A stretch of DNA of 64,000 nt from Kitasatospora sp. NBC_00315 (GCF_041435095.1 NZ_CP108025.1:4216001-4280000), one strand, 5' to 3'. Positions 27,595 to 36,980 are shown, numbered from the stretch's first letter. Notes: generated by a model not told the origin, from the letters alone. Translations and numbers: made by a program.

Positions 27595-28722
27595 ATGGCC
27601 ACCCCCGCCCTCGCCCTCACCCCCGCCCGGCCGCCTGACGTCCGGATGCCGACCGGCCCCCGCCGCCCGTGGCTCGCCGGCCTCGGTCCGAACTGGTACG
27701 CCGCCGTCATGGGCACCGCCATCGTGGCGAACGCGGCCGCCGCGCTCCCGATCCGGCCGGCCGGTCTGATCGGCCTCGGGGAGCTGTTCTGGGCGCTCTC
27801 CGCCGTCGCCCTCGTCGTCCTGGTCGGCGCCCGCGCCGTGCACCTCACCCGGTACCGCGCCGAGGCCCGCTCCCAGCTGCTCGACAACCCGGCGACGGCG
27901 GTCTTCTACGGCTGCCCGCCGATGGCCCTGCTCGCGGTCGGGGGCGCCACCCTGACGCTCGGCGCGCGGGTGATCGGCACCGGCCCGGCCGTGCCGGCGG
28001 CCGCCGTGCTGTGGACGGCCGGCACGGTGTACGCGCTGGCCGTCGCCGTGGGCATCCCCTACCTGATGATCACCAGGCACCGGGTCCGCGCGCACCGGGC
28101 CGACCCCACCTGGCTGCTGCCGGTGGTCGCCCCGGTGGTCGCCGCCGCCGTCGGCCCGGCGCTCGTCGCACACCTGCCGGCGGGCGGCAGCCGCAGGGCG
28201 ATGCTCTACGCCTGCTACGGGCTGCTCGGCGCCGGCCTGGCCGCCACCCTGGTGCTGCTGCCGGTGGTCGCCACCGGCCTGTTGCACGGCAGGCCGCTCG
28301 CGCCGGTCCTCACCCCGTCGCTGTTCCTGGTGCTCGGTCCGCTCGGCCAGTCGGTCACCGCCACCGGGCAGCTCGCCGACGCCGCCCGGTCGGCCGCTCC
28401 CGGGCTCGCGCCGGCCGCCCTCGCGCTGTCCGAGCTGTACGGCGTCGCGGTGCTGGGTGCGGCGATGCTGTGGCTGCCGGCGGCGCTCGCCGCCAACCTG
28501 CGGGCCCGCCGGGCCGGCATGCCGTTCGCGATGACCTGGTGGGCCTTCACCTTCCCGGTCGGGACGTGTGTCACCGGCGCCGCCGGCCTGGCCCGGCACA
28601 CCGGCTTCGCGGGTTTCACCGTGCTGGCCGCCGGGCTCTTCCTCCTGCTGCTCGCGGCCTGGGCGGTGGCCGCCGCGGGCACGGTGCGCGGGCCGGTCGC
28701 CGGACGGCTGCACCGGGCCTGA
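27595..28722 (+). CDS. TDT-family transporter (tellurite-resistance/dicarboxylate)
   Basis: A 375-residue membrane protein with about ten hydrophobic helices. The N-terminal GPNWYAAVMGTAIVANAA is characteristic of the TehA/Mae1/SLAC1-type TDT family of anion channels and carriers. Family members carry tellurite, malate, sulfite or chloride; the substrate is not readable here. The ATG at 27595 follows GGTGGGG. It is divergently paired with the LysR gene and probably under its control. Confidence 0.88.
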   Translation: MATPALALTPARPPDVRMPTGPRRPWLAGLGPNWYAAVMGTAIVANAAAALPIRPAGLIGLGELFWALSAVALVVLVGARAVHLTRYRAEARSQLLDNPATAVFYGCPPMALLAVGGATLTLGARVIGTGPAVPAAAVLWTAGTVYALAVAVGIPYLMITRHRVRAHRADPTWLLPVVAPVVAAAVGPALVAHLPAGGSRRAMLYACYGLLGAGLAATLVLLPVVATGLLHGRPLAPVLTPSLFLVLGPLGQSVTATGQLADAARSAAPGLAPAALALSELYGVAVLGAAMLWLPAALAANLRARRAGMPFAMTWWAFTFPVGTCVTGAAGLARHTGFAGFTVLAAGLFLLLLAAWAVAAAGTVRGPVAGRLHRA

Positions 28723-28775
28723 GCGGCCGCCGGTCAGTCGCCGGTGGCCGGTCCCGACGGCCCGCCCGTCGCCGG

Positions 28776-29639
28776 TCAGTCGAAGTCGGTGCCCCGGCTC
28801 ACGGACTCCCAGGCCAGCGCCTCGGCCCGGGCCGCGTCCAGGTTGCCGAGGATCGCGTCGGTGGCGTCGTTGCCGAGGGCGAGGCGCAGCGGCGTCCGGT
28901 CGGCGTCCAGGGCGGCCACGATCGCCGCCGCCGCCTTCGCCGGGTCACCGGGCTGCTTGCCGTCGCTGCTCGGCAGGACGGCGCGGACCGGGCCCACCGT
29001 CTCCTCGTACGCGTCGATCGGGGCCGACTGCAGGAGCGCGCCCCCGCCGGCGAAGCCGGTGCGGAACGAGCCGGGCTCGACGATCAGCACCTTCACGCCG
29101 AACGGGGCGACCTCCAGGGCCAGCGCCTCCGACAGCCCCTCCAGGGCGAACTTGGTGGCCGAGTAGGCGCCGACGCCGGGGAACGAGAAGCGGCCGCCCA
29201 TGCTGCTCATCTGCACGACCGCGCCCGAGCCACGGCGCCGCATCTGCGGCAGCAGCGCCCGGGTGAGCGCGGCGGGGCCGAAGAAGTGCAGGTCCATCAG
29301 CTCGCGCAACTCCTGCTCGGTGGTCTCCTCCACCGCGCCGACGAGGCCGCGTCCGGCGTTGTTGACCAGGACGTCGACCCGGCCGAACCGCTCCAGCACC
29401 TCGGCCGCCACCTCGGTGATCCGCGCGGGGTCGGTGACGTCCAGGGCGACGGGAGAGACCCGCTCGGGGTGGGCGGCGGCGAACTCCGCCAGGGCCTCCG
29501 GGCGGCGGACGGCCGCCACCACGGTGTCGCCGGCCGCGAGGGCGGCCTCGGCGATGGCCAGTCCGAATCCGGAGGAGGCGCCCGTGATCAGCCAGACCCG
29601 GCCGGCCGGTCCGTGCGCACCGAGGTGATCAGTCGTCAT
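28776..29639 (-). CDS. Short-chain dehydrogenase/reductase
   Basis: A 287-residue classical SDR. It has the cofactor motif TGASSGFG, structural NNAGRG, catalytic Ser in VQMSSMGG and YSATK (Tyr and Lys spaced normally). The C-terminal ~80 residues form a substrate lid typical of larger oxidoreductases of this class. The ATG at 29639 has GGGGAG about 6 nt upstream. It ends 54 nt from the TDT transporter stop (tail to tail). The substrate is unknown. Confidence 0.88.
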   Translation of the reverse strand: MTTDHLGAHGPAGRVWLITGASSGFGLAIAEAALAAGDTVVAAVRRPEALAEFAAAHPERVSPVALDVTDPARITEVAAEVLERFGRVDVLVNNAGRGLVGAVEETTEQELRELMDLHFFGPAALTRALLPQMRRRGSGAVVQMSSMGGRFSFPGVGAYSATKFALEGLSEALALEVAPFGVKVLIVEPGSFRTGFAGGGALLQSAPIDAYEETVGPVRAVLPSSDGKQPGDPAKAAAAIVAALDADRTPLRLALGNDATDAILGNLDAARAEALAWESVSRGTDFD

Positions 29640-29673
29640 GTGGGGCTCCCCTGTCGTTGGTTGAGGAGCCAAG

Positions 29674-31083
29674 TCAACCCAGTGGCGGCCGCTCCCGTCC
29701 ACCGGGAATGTGTGCGCGGGCCGGGCCGGCCGTGGACTCCAGCTCCTCGACGGCCCGGTGCCACAGGGCGGGCAGCTCGGCGGCGCCGGTCAGCGCGTCG
29801 TCCGCCAGGAACGTCACGTGCAGCCGCCGCCGGTCGGCCGTCCAGGCGATGAACAGCGGCTGGCCGGGCACCGAGACCGGCAGCGGGTAGGTGCTGTGCA
29901 CGGGTGCGGCGCCGAACGCCAGCGGCCGGCGCAGCCGAACGTCCGCGAGGCTCAGGGCCGTGTGGCGCGGGTCCAGGCTGTGCCGCAGGCCGAGCCTCGC
30001 GTACCGGTAGGGCGTGCGCTGGAACAGCGTGCGGTGCAGCCGGCCGATCTCGGCGATCCGGCCGGGGGCCACCTCCCGCCGGAGGGCTTCGAGGCGGTCC
30101 GGCGCGTGCGGCTCGCCGCAGGGCAGCGGGATCCGCAGCACCCCGGCCCGGTTGCCCAGCAGGCGCAGGGCGTCGTCCGAGTCGCGCAGGCCGATCCCGA
30201 GGTTGGCGTGCAGCACGGGACCGGGGCGACCGGCGGCGGCGTCCCAGTCGAGCGGGTGCCGGGCCCGGAGCGTGCCGGTGGCCGCGGCCAGGCAGAGCTG
30301 GGCGACGCTCGCACCGGTGGCCCGGCCGAGCGCGTGCAGCCGGGACAGCTCCAGCGAGGTGGTGACGGCCGTGCGGCTGCCGGTGAGCGGGCGCTCCAGC
30401 CCGGACCACCGGGCGGGCTCGCGCCGTCGGGGCAGCAGCGCCCGCAGGGTGGTGGCGTCGAGCCAGGCGAGCGGGGCGGGCCGGTCGGCGCGGGCGTCGG
30501 CGGGGGGCGGCGTCGGCCACGGGCCCTGCCGGGGGAGGCCCGGCCCGAACAGTTCCTCGACCGTCCCCATCGCGGCCGTGCCGTCCTGGAAGGCGTGGTG
30601 CGCCCGGTAGCAGAGCCCGTAGCCGTCGCCCTCGGCCGGCCGGACCAGCCACAGGCCCCAGCGCGGCCGGTCGGCGGGCAGCGGCAGGTCGAGCACCGCG
30701 GCGATCACCTGGTCCGGGCCGGGCGGTGCACCGGGGGCCAGCACCAGCTCGTGGACGTGCCGCCCGGGGTCGAAGGCGGGATCGACCACCCAGCGCGGCC
30801 GGGCCCGCGGACCGCCGATCAGCAGCGTCAGTTCGGGCGCCGCGGCCAGCCGTCCCCGGACGTGCGCGAGGAGTTCCCGGCGCGTCGGCGGTGGGCCGTC
30901 CAGCAGCATCACCAACCCCAGGTGCATGGCGCTGTCGGCGCCGCGGCCGGCGAGGTCGAGGGTGATCCGGTCCTGGACGGACAGCGCGGGCGGCTCGCCG
31001 GGCAGCGGAGGCCGCCGGGTGCGGGCCGCCGGGACGAGGGCGGCGGGCGGGACGAGACCGGCGGCGGTACCGGGGCGGTTCAC
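29674..31083 (-). CDS. WS/DGAT-type (condensation-fold) acyltransferase
   Basis: A 469-residue protein with the catalytic HHxxxDG motif as HHAFQDGTAAMG (about residue 150), the hallmark shared by wax-ester synthase/diacylglycerol acyltransferases and condensation domains. The N-terminal SVQDRITLDLAGRGADSAMHLG matches the WS/DGAT opening. It would transfer an acyl group to an alcohol. Its GTG overlaps the ketosynthase stop by 4 bp, so it receives its acyl chain most simply from the ACP/KS pair upstream (inference). The acceptor may be the terpenoid made by the divergent genes. Confidence 0.75.
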   Translation of the reverse strand: MNRPGTAAGLVPPAALVPAARTRRPPLPGEPPALSVQDRITLDLAGRGADSAMHLGLVMLLDGPPPTRRELLAHVRGRLAAAPELTLLIGGPRARPRWVVDPAFDPGRHVHELVLAPGAPPGPDQVIAAVLDLPLPADRPRWGLWLVRPAEGDGYGLCYRAHHAFQDGTAAMGTVEELFGPGLPRQGPWPTPPPADARADRPAPLAWLDATTLRALLPRRREPARWSGLERPLTGSRTAVTTSLELSRLHALGRATGASVAQLCLAAATGTLRARHPLDWDAAAGRPGPVLHANLGIGLRDSDDALRLLGNRAGVLRIPLPCGEPHAPDRLEALRREVAPGRIAEIGRLHRTLFQRTPYRYARLGLRHSLDPRHTALSLADVRLRRPLAFGAAPVHSTYPLPVSVPGQPLFIAWTADRRRLHVTFLADDALTGAAELPALWHRAVEELESTAGPARAHIPGGRERPPLG

Positions 31084-32291
31084 GGGACGGCCACCACGAG
31101 GACGGCGTTGTGCCCGCCGAACCCCACCGAGGTGGAGAGGGCCAGGGCCGGCGCGGCCGGCCGGCACTCGGTGACCACGTCCAGGTCGATCCCCGGTCCG
31201 AGCCGACGCAGGTTCGCGGTCGGCGGGAGCAGGCCGCGTTCCACCGTCAGCGCGGTGAGGGCCGCCTCCACCGCGCCGGCCGCGCCCAGCAGATGCCCGG
31301 TGACCCCTTTGGTCGACGTCACGGGGGGCCGGTGCGGCAGCAGGGTCGCGAGCACCGCCGCCTCGATGGAGTCGCCGCGCCTGGTGCCCGTCCCATGGGC
31401 GTTCACGTGCGCCACGTCGGCCGCGCCCGCACCCGCGTCGGCCAGCGCGGCCCGGACGGCGGCGGTGATCCCGACGCCCCCGGGATGCGGGGAGACCACG
31501 TGGTGCGCGTCCGAGGAGGCTCCGTAGCCGACGATCCTGGCCCGCACCCGGACACGACGGGCCCGGGCGTCGGCCGGGCGCTCCAGGACGAGGATCCCGG
31601 CGCCCTCCCCCATCACGAAGCCGTCCCGGTCGACGTCGAACGGCCGCAGCGCACCGGTCGGGTCCTCGAACCGTTCGGACAGCGCGCCGAGTTGGCTGAA
31701 CCCGGCGAAGTAGTACGGCGTCAGGCTGGCCTCGGCCCCGCCGACCAGGGCGATGTCGCAGCGGTCCAGGGCCAGCAGATCCCGGGCGGTGCCGACCGCG
31801 GTCGCGCCGGACGCGCACGCGGTGTTCACGGTGAGGCCGGGACCGCTCGCGCCGAACTCGATCGCGAGTTGTGCGGCCACCGAGTTGGCCAGCGAACTCG
31901 GTACGGCGAACGGGGACACGTACGCGGGCCCGCGCTCCAGCAGCGCGCGGTGTTCGGCCTCCAGCGTTCCGGCGCCGCCGCTGCCGGTGCCGACGACCAC
32001 CGCGACCCGTGCGCCGTCCCAGCGCCCCGGTTCCAGACCCGCGTCGGCGACCGCCTCGCTCGCGGCCAGCAGGGCGAGCTGGGCACACCGGTCGGGCTTG
32101 CGGGCCCGGGCCCGGCCGACCCGGCCGGGGTCGAACGGCGGGACCCGGCAAGCCAGTCGGAGCGCGTCGCCCTCCCGTTCGAGCGTACTGGCGGGCAGGC
32201 CCTTGCAGACGCGTTCCCACCCCGCCTCCCGGCCGTCGCCGGCCGGTGTCACCAGGCCGATGCCGGTGACGCAGACCTCCGCGCCGCTCAC
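31080..32291 (-). CDS. Beta-ketoacyl-ACP synthase (FabF-like)
   Basis: A 403-residue KAS II-type ketosynthase with an intact triad: Cys159 in NTACASGA, His in HVNAHGTGTRRGDS, and His in KGVTGHLLGAAG. The opening VCVTGIGLVTPAG and closing GFGGHNAVLV are typical. It extends an acyl chain on an ACP by decarboxylative condensation. Both ends overlap neighbours by 4 bp (GTGA), giving an ACP-KS-acyltransferase operon separate from primary fatty-acid genes. Confidence 0.93.
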   Translation of the reverse strand: MSGAEVCVTGIGLVTPAGDGREAGWERVCKGLPASTLEREGDALRLACRVPPFDPGRVGRARARKPDRCAQLALLAASEAVADAGLEPGRWDGARVAVVVGTGSGGAGTLEAEHRALLERGPAYVSPFAVPSSLANSVAAQLAIEFGASGPGLTVNTACASGATAVGTARDLLALDRCDIALVGGAEASLTPYYFAGFSQLGALSERFEDPTGALRPFDVDRDGFVMGEGAGILVLERPADARARRVRVRARIVGYGASSDAHHVVSPHPGGVGITAAVRAALADAGAGAADVAHVNAHGTGTRRGDSIEAAVLATLLPHRPPVTSTKGVTGHLLGAAGAVEAALTALTVERGLLPPTANLRRLGPGIDLDVVTECRPAAPALALSTSVGFGGHNAVLVVAVP

Positions 32292-32521
32292 GGGGCCGCG
32301 ACCTTGCCGCCGCGCACCGCGGCCGCCACCTCGCCGAGGGTGGCGGCGGCGTGGATCTCGTCCTCCTCGACCGCGAGGCCGCCGTCGCGCCGGAGCACCA
32401 GGGCGAGTTCGGCGATCGCCAGCGAGTCGAGGCCGGCCTCCTCGCGTCCCGTCTCCGGGGTGAGCTCCTCCTCCGGGAGGCCGATCGAGATCAGCACGGT
32501 CTTGAGCTCGTCGAACAGCAT
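32288..32521 (-). CDS. Acyl carrier protein
   Basis: A 77-residue ACP. The phosphopantetheine Ser33 lies in EEAGLDSLAIAELAL (GxDS), and the helices are acidic. The ATG at 32521 starts the homology; a 31-residue upstream extension is Pro/Arg-rich and non-homologous. It is the first gene of the ACP-KS-acyltransferase operon, divergent from the NUDIX/terpene-cyclase/P450 genes across a 226-nt spacer that probably holds both promoters. Confidence 0.9.
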   Translation of the reverse strand: MLFDELKTVLISIGLPEEELTPETGREEAGLDSLAIAELALVLRRDGGLAVEEDEIHAAATLGEVAAAVRGGKVAAP

Positions 32522-32747
32522 CGCAGTCCTTGCGGGTGAGGCCGGGGGCCGAGCGGTGGGGCGCCTGCGCCCGGCGGCGGGTTCGTGCGGACGGGGCGGG
32601 CGGCCCGGTGTCACCGGACCGGCGGGGCGGGGAGGTTGAGCCCGACCGGGGCGGACGCACCCCGGCTGTTCATCACCCAGAGTATGTCATGCGCTACGAT
32701 CCGTGAGAGCGGATCTTGGTCGAGCTGAGCCGGGGGTGATGCGGGGC

Positions 32748-33266
32748 ATGGCGGACGAGTTGGTCGACTACGTGGACGCCGACGACCGGCCGGTGGCCCG
32801 GGGCCCGCGCGGCCGGGCCGTCGACCAGGGCCTGTACTACCGGGTGGCCGCCACGGTTTGCGGTGACCGGTACGGGCGCGTGCTGGTCTACCGCCGCCCG
32901 CAGTGGGCGCCGCTCTTCCCCGGCCACCACGACGTGCTGGTCGGCGGGTCCGTCCGGGCCGGTGAGAGCTACCTCCAGGCCGCGGTACGCGAGTTGGAGG
33001 AGGAGATCGGCGTCACGGCGACGCCGCGGGAGATATTCCGGAGCAGGCAGACCTCCCCGGCCGGCCCGTGCTGGCTGACGGTCCACCTGGCCGGCTTCGA
33101 CAGCTCGCTGAGGGTCGACCGGCGGGAGATCGCCTGGTGCGCGTTCCTGCCGCCCGAACGGGTCCTCGACGGCACGCTGCACCCCTTCGTGCCCGCCGGC
33201 CGGGCCGTCCTGGAGCGCCTCACGCCACTGCTCCGGGATCAGGCCCGGGTGGCCCGCCGGGCCTGA
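32748..33266 (+). CDS. NUDIX hydrolase
   Basis: A 172-residue protein with a full Nudix box GGSVRAGESYLQAAVRELEE plus EIGV (GX5EX7REUXEEXGU). Proteins of similar shape (YfcD/IPP-isomerase-like) act on nucleotide or isoprenoid diphosphates. The position just upstream of a class II terpene cyclase suggests it may remove the diphosphate the cyclase leaves on its product (inference). The ATG at 32748 is chosen (G-rich site 11 nt upstream); 32739 and 32703 are alternatives. Confidence 0.85.
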   Translation: MADELVDYVDADDRPVARGPRGRAVDQGLYYRVAATVCGDRYGRVLVYRRPQWAPLFPGHHDVLVGGSVRAGESYLQAAVRELEEEIGVTATPREIFRSRQTSPAGPCWLTVHLAGFDSSLRVDRREIAWCAFLPPERVLDGTLHPFVPAGRAVLERLTPLLRDQARVARRA

Positions 33267-33403
33267 ACGGCCCACCCCGACAACCCGGTTCGGCCGCCCG
33301 CGCGGCGACCGGACCGCACCCGGCGCCGTCCCGCGTCGAGAGCCGGCCGCCACCGGCCACCCGGTCCCGATCCGCGGCCGGACCTGCCCGCACCCCGCCC
33401 TCG

Positions 33404-33499
33404 CCGGCCCCTACGCACTCCGCCTCCCCGGCCCCCACGCACCCCGCCTCCCCGGCCCCAACGCACCCCGCCCCCCAGGCCCCCGCGTACCCCGCCCCC
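33404..33499. repeat. 24-bp minisatellite, four copies
   Basis: Four head-to-tail 24-bp units of the form CCGGCCCC-nACGCACC-CCGCCTCC (33404, 33428, 33452, 33476) with few changes, in the 277-nt spacer before the terpene-cyclase gene. No coding role is apparent. Confidence 0.85.
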
Positions 33500-33543
33500 G
33501 CGGCCGGTACCGGCCGCGCCGCCCCCACGGAAAGCCCTGACCA

Positions 33544-35127
33544 ATGACGTCTGCCCTGCTGCCGTCCCCCGGCCGGGCCGAAGCGCCGGACACCGAGCTC
33601 CGGCGCCGCCTGCTGCACTGCCGCGACCGCCTCGCCCGGCGCGTCACCGAACGGGTCGGCCCCGACGGCCTGTTGCGGGCGCCCTGCGAGAGCAGGGTGC
33701 TGGAGTCCGCGCTGGCGCTGCGGCTGTTCACCGAGGAGCAGGCCGATCCCGACGCCCGCGGCCGTCTCACCGCTTATCTGCGCACCACGCTCGCCACCTG
33801 CCCGCCGGATGCCCTCCAGCAGGCGCTGGGCCGGGCGGCGCTCGGTCTGACCACCCCCGGGGACACCTCGGCCGCCCGGGCGGTCGACGCCATCGACCAC
33901 TTCACCGCCGACCGCAAGCGGCTGATGTTCAAGGTGATGCTGGCCGAGCTCGGCGCGGCGGAGTTCCCCCGCGTCGCGTCCGGTGCCTTCGACGGCAGCG
34001 GTCAACAGAGCTGGCTGCACGTGGAGATGACGGCACTCAAGGTGCTGGCCGCGGACGGGGCCGGCGACCTGGGCCGGATCACCGGGCGGGACTGGGCCGC
34101 ACTGGCCCCCGCCGTCCGCCCGGGGCCCGCCTGGGAGGGCAACAACCTGGCCCGCCTGCTCGGACTGCTCGCGCTGCGCAAGCACCCCGGCCACCGCCGG
34201 GCCGTCCGGCGCGTCCTGCCGGATCTGGCCGCCGCCCTGCGCCCGGACGGCGGGATCCCGTTCATCACCGGGATGGACGTCTTCGCCACCGCCACCGCCG
34301 GGCTGGCCCTCACCGTCTTCGGCCACCGGGGCCCGGTCGTCCGGCGGATGGCCGACGCGCTGGCCGCCCGGCAGAACCAGGACGGCGGTTTCGGCTTCCA
34401 CCCGGGCGTGCGGCAGAGCGACGTCGACGACACCTCGTACGCCGTCGAGTTCCTGCGCGCCGCCGATGCCGCCCGGCACCGCCGGACCGTCGCGGCGGCC
34501 GCCGCCTATCTGCTCGACCGGCGCAACCCCGACGGCGGCTTCCCCACCTTCGTGCGCGGCGCCGCCTCCGAGATCGCGATGACCGCCGCCGCCGTCAACG
34601 CCCTCGCCCCCGATCCCGCGCACGCCGGCGTCGTCGAGCAGGGCGTCCGCTTCATCACGGCCCACCAGCAGGAGGACGGCAGTTTCGAGCGCGGCTGGAG
34701 CCGCAACGCGACCAACGCGGTGTTCCGGGCCGTGCTCGCCTGCGACACCCTCCGGCGGCCCTGCGGCGGCCCGGCCGAGGACCACGCGGCCGTCGAGCGC
34801 CGGCGCCTCGCCAAGGAGCGGGCCCTGCGCCACCTGGCCGAGGCGCGCAACGAGGACGGCGGCTGGGGCCACCTGCCCGGCGACCCCAGCGATCCGATCA
34901 GCACGGCGTACGCGGTGATCGCCCTCAGCCGCACCGCCGAGCGGTCGGCGATGTACCGCGACGCCCTCGCCCACCTCGCCGACCGCGGGCAGCCGGACGG
35001 CGGCTACCTCAGCCGCCCCGACCAGGCCGGCCCCCGACCGCTGCTCTACGACGTGCCGGCCCTCGCCGACGTCAGCGTCCTGCTCGGCCTGGCCCACGCC
35101 ACGGCCGGCCCGCCCGCCCGGGACTGA
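33544..35127 (+). CDS. Class II (DxDD) terpene cyclase
   Basis: A 527-residue protein of the squalene-hopene/copalyl-diphosphate-synthase fold, the usual size of bacterial class II diterpene or drimane cyclases. The proton-donating motif DVDDTSY starts at Asp293. At least five QW-like beta-gamma repeats are visible (QNQDGGFGF, RNPDGGFP, QQEDGSFE, RNEDGGWG, GQPDGGYL). No class I DDxxD or NSE motif is seen, so the diphosphate should be retained. Substrate (GGPP or FPP) is not readable and no prenyl-diphosphate synthase is adjacent. GGAAAG lies 8 nt before ATG. A P450 follows after 39 nt. Confidence 0.87.
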   Translation: MTSALLPSPGRAEAPDTELRRRLLHCRDRLARRVTERVGPDGLLRAPCESRVLESALALRLFTEEQADPDARGRLTAYLRTTLATCPPDALQQALGRAALGLTTPGDTSAARAVDAIDHFTADRKRLMFKVMLAELGAAEFPRVASGAFDGSGQQSWLHVEMTALKVLAADGAGDLGRITGRDWAALAPAVRPGPAWEGNNLARLLGLLALRKHPGHRRAVRRVLPDLAAALRPDGGIPFITGMDVFATATAGLALTVFGHRGPVVRRMADALAARQNQDGGFGFHPGVRQSDVDDTSYAVEFLRAADAARHRRTVAAAAAYLLDRRNPDGGFPTFVRGAASEIAMTAAAVNALAPDPAHAGVVEQGVRFITAHQQEDGSFERGWSRNATNAVFRAVLACDTLRRPCGGPAEDHAAVERRRLAKERALRHLAEARNEDGGWGHLPGDPSDPISTAYAVIALSRTAERSAMYRDALAHLADRGQPDGGYLSRPDQAGPRPLLYDVPALADVSVLLGLAHATAGPPARD

Positions 35128-35166
35128 GCGGCCGAGGCCGCCGCCCACCAGGAAGGAACCACCCCC

Positions 35167-36639
35167 ATGCCCGCCCTCACCGCGCCCCCGCTCGCCCCCG
35201 GCGGCCTCCCCGTCATCGGCCACGCCCGCCGCCTGCTCAGGCAGCGGCTCGACCTTCTGGAGGAGCTGCGCGACCACGGTGACGTCGTCACCGTCGGGGT
35301 CGGCCCGCTCCGGCTCCACCTGGTCAACGACCCCGCGCTGGTGCGGGACGTCCTCGGCCGGCGGGCGGCGGAGTTCGGCACCAGCGACCAGTACCGGCTG
35401 ATGGCCCGGATCTCCGGCAACGGCCTGCTGCTCTCCGAGGGGGCCTTCCACCGCCGGCAGCGCCGGCTGATCCTGCCCGCGTTCAACCACGCCAGGGTGC
35501 GCGGCTACGCCGACGTCATGAGCGCACTGGTGGAGTCCTGGAGCGACTCCTGGCAGGAGGGGCGGCAGCTCGCGGTGGCCGACGAGTTCGGCTCGCTGGC
35601 CACCGAGATCGTGGTCCGCTGCCTGTTCTCGCAGGGGATCGGCCGGGCCGACATGGCCGAGGTGGTGCACGGCATGCCGCACCTGATGGCCTGGGTCGGC
35701 AGCCGGGGCCTGGACCCGACCGGGCTCCTGGCCAGGCTGCCCACCCGGGTCAACCGCCGGTTCCGGAGCAGCCTGGACGCGCTGCGCGCGATCACCCGGC
35801 AGGTGATCGCGGAGCGGCGGGCCGGCGGCCAGGAGGCGGACGACCTGCTTGCGATGCTGCTCGGTGCCCGGGACGCCGAGACCGGCGAGCCGATGGCGGA
35901 GCAGCAGATCCACGACGAGGTGATGACCTTCCTGACCGCCGGGGCCGAGACCACCTCGCGCGGCCTGGCCTGGAGCGTCCACCTGCTCGGCCGCCACCCG
36001 GAGGCGCTCGGGCGGCTGCGGGCCGAGGTGGACGCGGTGCTGGCCGGCCGCACCGCGACCTTCGACGACCTGCCCGCCCTCCCGTACACCCGCAGGGTCC
36101 TCACCGAGGCGCTCCGGCTCTACCCGCCGGGCTACCTGCTCTCGCGGGGCGCCCTGGCCGACACCGTCCTCGGCGGACACCTCGTCCCGGCCGGCGCCAC
36201 CGTGCTGCTCTCCCCCTACGCGCTGCACCGCGATCCCGCCCTGTTCGCCGACCCCCGGCGGTTCGACCCCGACCGCTGGACACCCGAGCGGGCGGCGGAC
36301 GTCACGCCCGACGCCTACCTGCCGTTCGGGCTCGGCCCGCACGGGTGCCTGGGCGAGAGCTTCGCCTGGACCGAGATGACCATCGCCCTCGCCACCCTCG
36401 CCGCCCGCTGGGAGCTGCGCCCGCTCTCCACCGCGCCGGTCCGGCCGATCCCGGCGTTCTCGCTCGCCTGCGGTCCCATGCCGATGACCCCGTACCGCCG
36501 CGCCGTACCGACGGGCTCCACCACCGCCGCCGCTGCCACCGCTGCCACCGCGATCGGCGCTGTCAGTGCGGGTGCGGGTGCGGGTGCGGGCGGCGGCTCC
36601 GGCTCCGGCTCCGGCGGGGCGGTCGGGCGCCGCCCGTGA
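35167..36639 (+). CDS. Cytochrome P450
   Basis: A 490-residue P450. The I-helix reads TAGAETTSRG, the K-helix ExxR is EALRLYPPG, and the heme loop is FGLGPHGCLG with axial Cys394. It should hydroxylate the terpene made by the preceding gene, 39 nt upstream, with GGAAGGA before ATG. The last ~45 residues are an odd Ala/Thr then Gly/Ser low-complexity tail (AGAGAGAGGGSGSGSGG) with no catalytic role. A ferredoxin partner is not encoded nearby. Confidence 0.93.
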   Translation: MPALTAPPLAPGGLPVIGHARRLLRQRLDLLEELRDHGDVVTVGVGPLRLHLVNDPALVRDVLGRRAAEFGTSDQYRLMARISGNGLLLSEGAFHRRQRRLILPAFNHARVRGYADVMSALVESWSDSWQEGRQLAVADEFGSLATEIVVRCLFSQGIGRADMAEVVHGMPHLMAWVGSRGLDPTGLLARLPTRVNRRFRSSLDALRAITRQVIAERRAGGQEADDLLAMLLGARDAETGEPMAEQQIHDEVMTFLTAGAETTSRGLAWSVHLLGRHPEALGRLRAEVDAVLAGRTATFDDLPALPYTRRVLTEALRLYPPGYLLSRGALADTVLGGHLVPAGATVLLSPYALHRDPALFADPRRFDPDRWTPERAADVTPDAYLPFGLGPHGCLGESFAWTEMTIALATLAARWELRPLSTAPVRPIPAFSLACGPMPMTPYRRAVPTGSTTAAAATAATAIGAVSAGAGAGAGGGSGSGSGGAVGRRP

Positions 36640-36980
36640 GGCCCTCGGCGCCGTCCGGCCCGGCCGGGGAGCCGCCCGCACCCGCACCCGGCGGGCCACC
36701 GCCGATCGGCCACGTCCTGCCGCCGATCCGGGACCTCCCGGCCGGCCGGAGCGCCGGCGGCAGCGGCGGCTCACCCTCCGCCCGCGGGGCCCGCTGTCCG
36801 CCAAGCGGGGTAACGGCCGCGCAAATAGGATGGGCACGGCAGCCCCACCCGGCACTCCGGCCGGAGCGGGCGCCCGCCGGACGCCCCCCAGCAGGCGCTG
36901 GGCCGGGCGGCAGACCCGAGGCACCGGCCGCACGCGCAGCGTCGCGCGGTGGGCCCTGCCCGAAGCACCTCGGAGGGGCG
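36640..36980. other. Intergenic spacer with a 40-nt copy of terpene-cyclase sequence
   Basis: 341 nt without a gene. Bases 36872-36911 repeat 33800-33839 (inside the terpene-cyclase gene) in 38 of 40 positions. A TAGGAT hexamer near 36826 is a possible -10 for the phosphatase gene. The rest is Pro/Gly-codon-like GC-rich sequence with no start. Confidence 0.6.

Noticed and set aside
33220..36933. 1237-codon open frame on the minus strand
   Set aside because: It runs opposite the terpene cyclase and P450, whose motifs are intact; its composition is low-complexity Arg/Gly/Ala.
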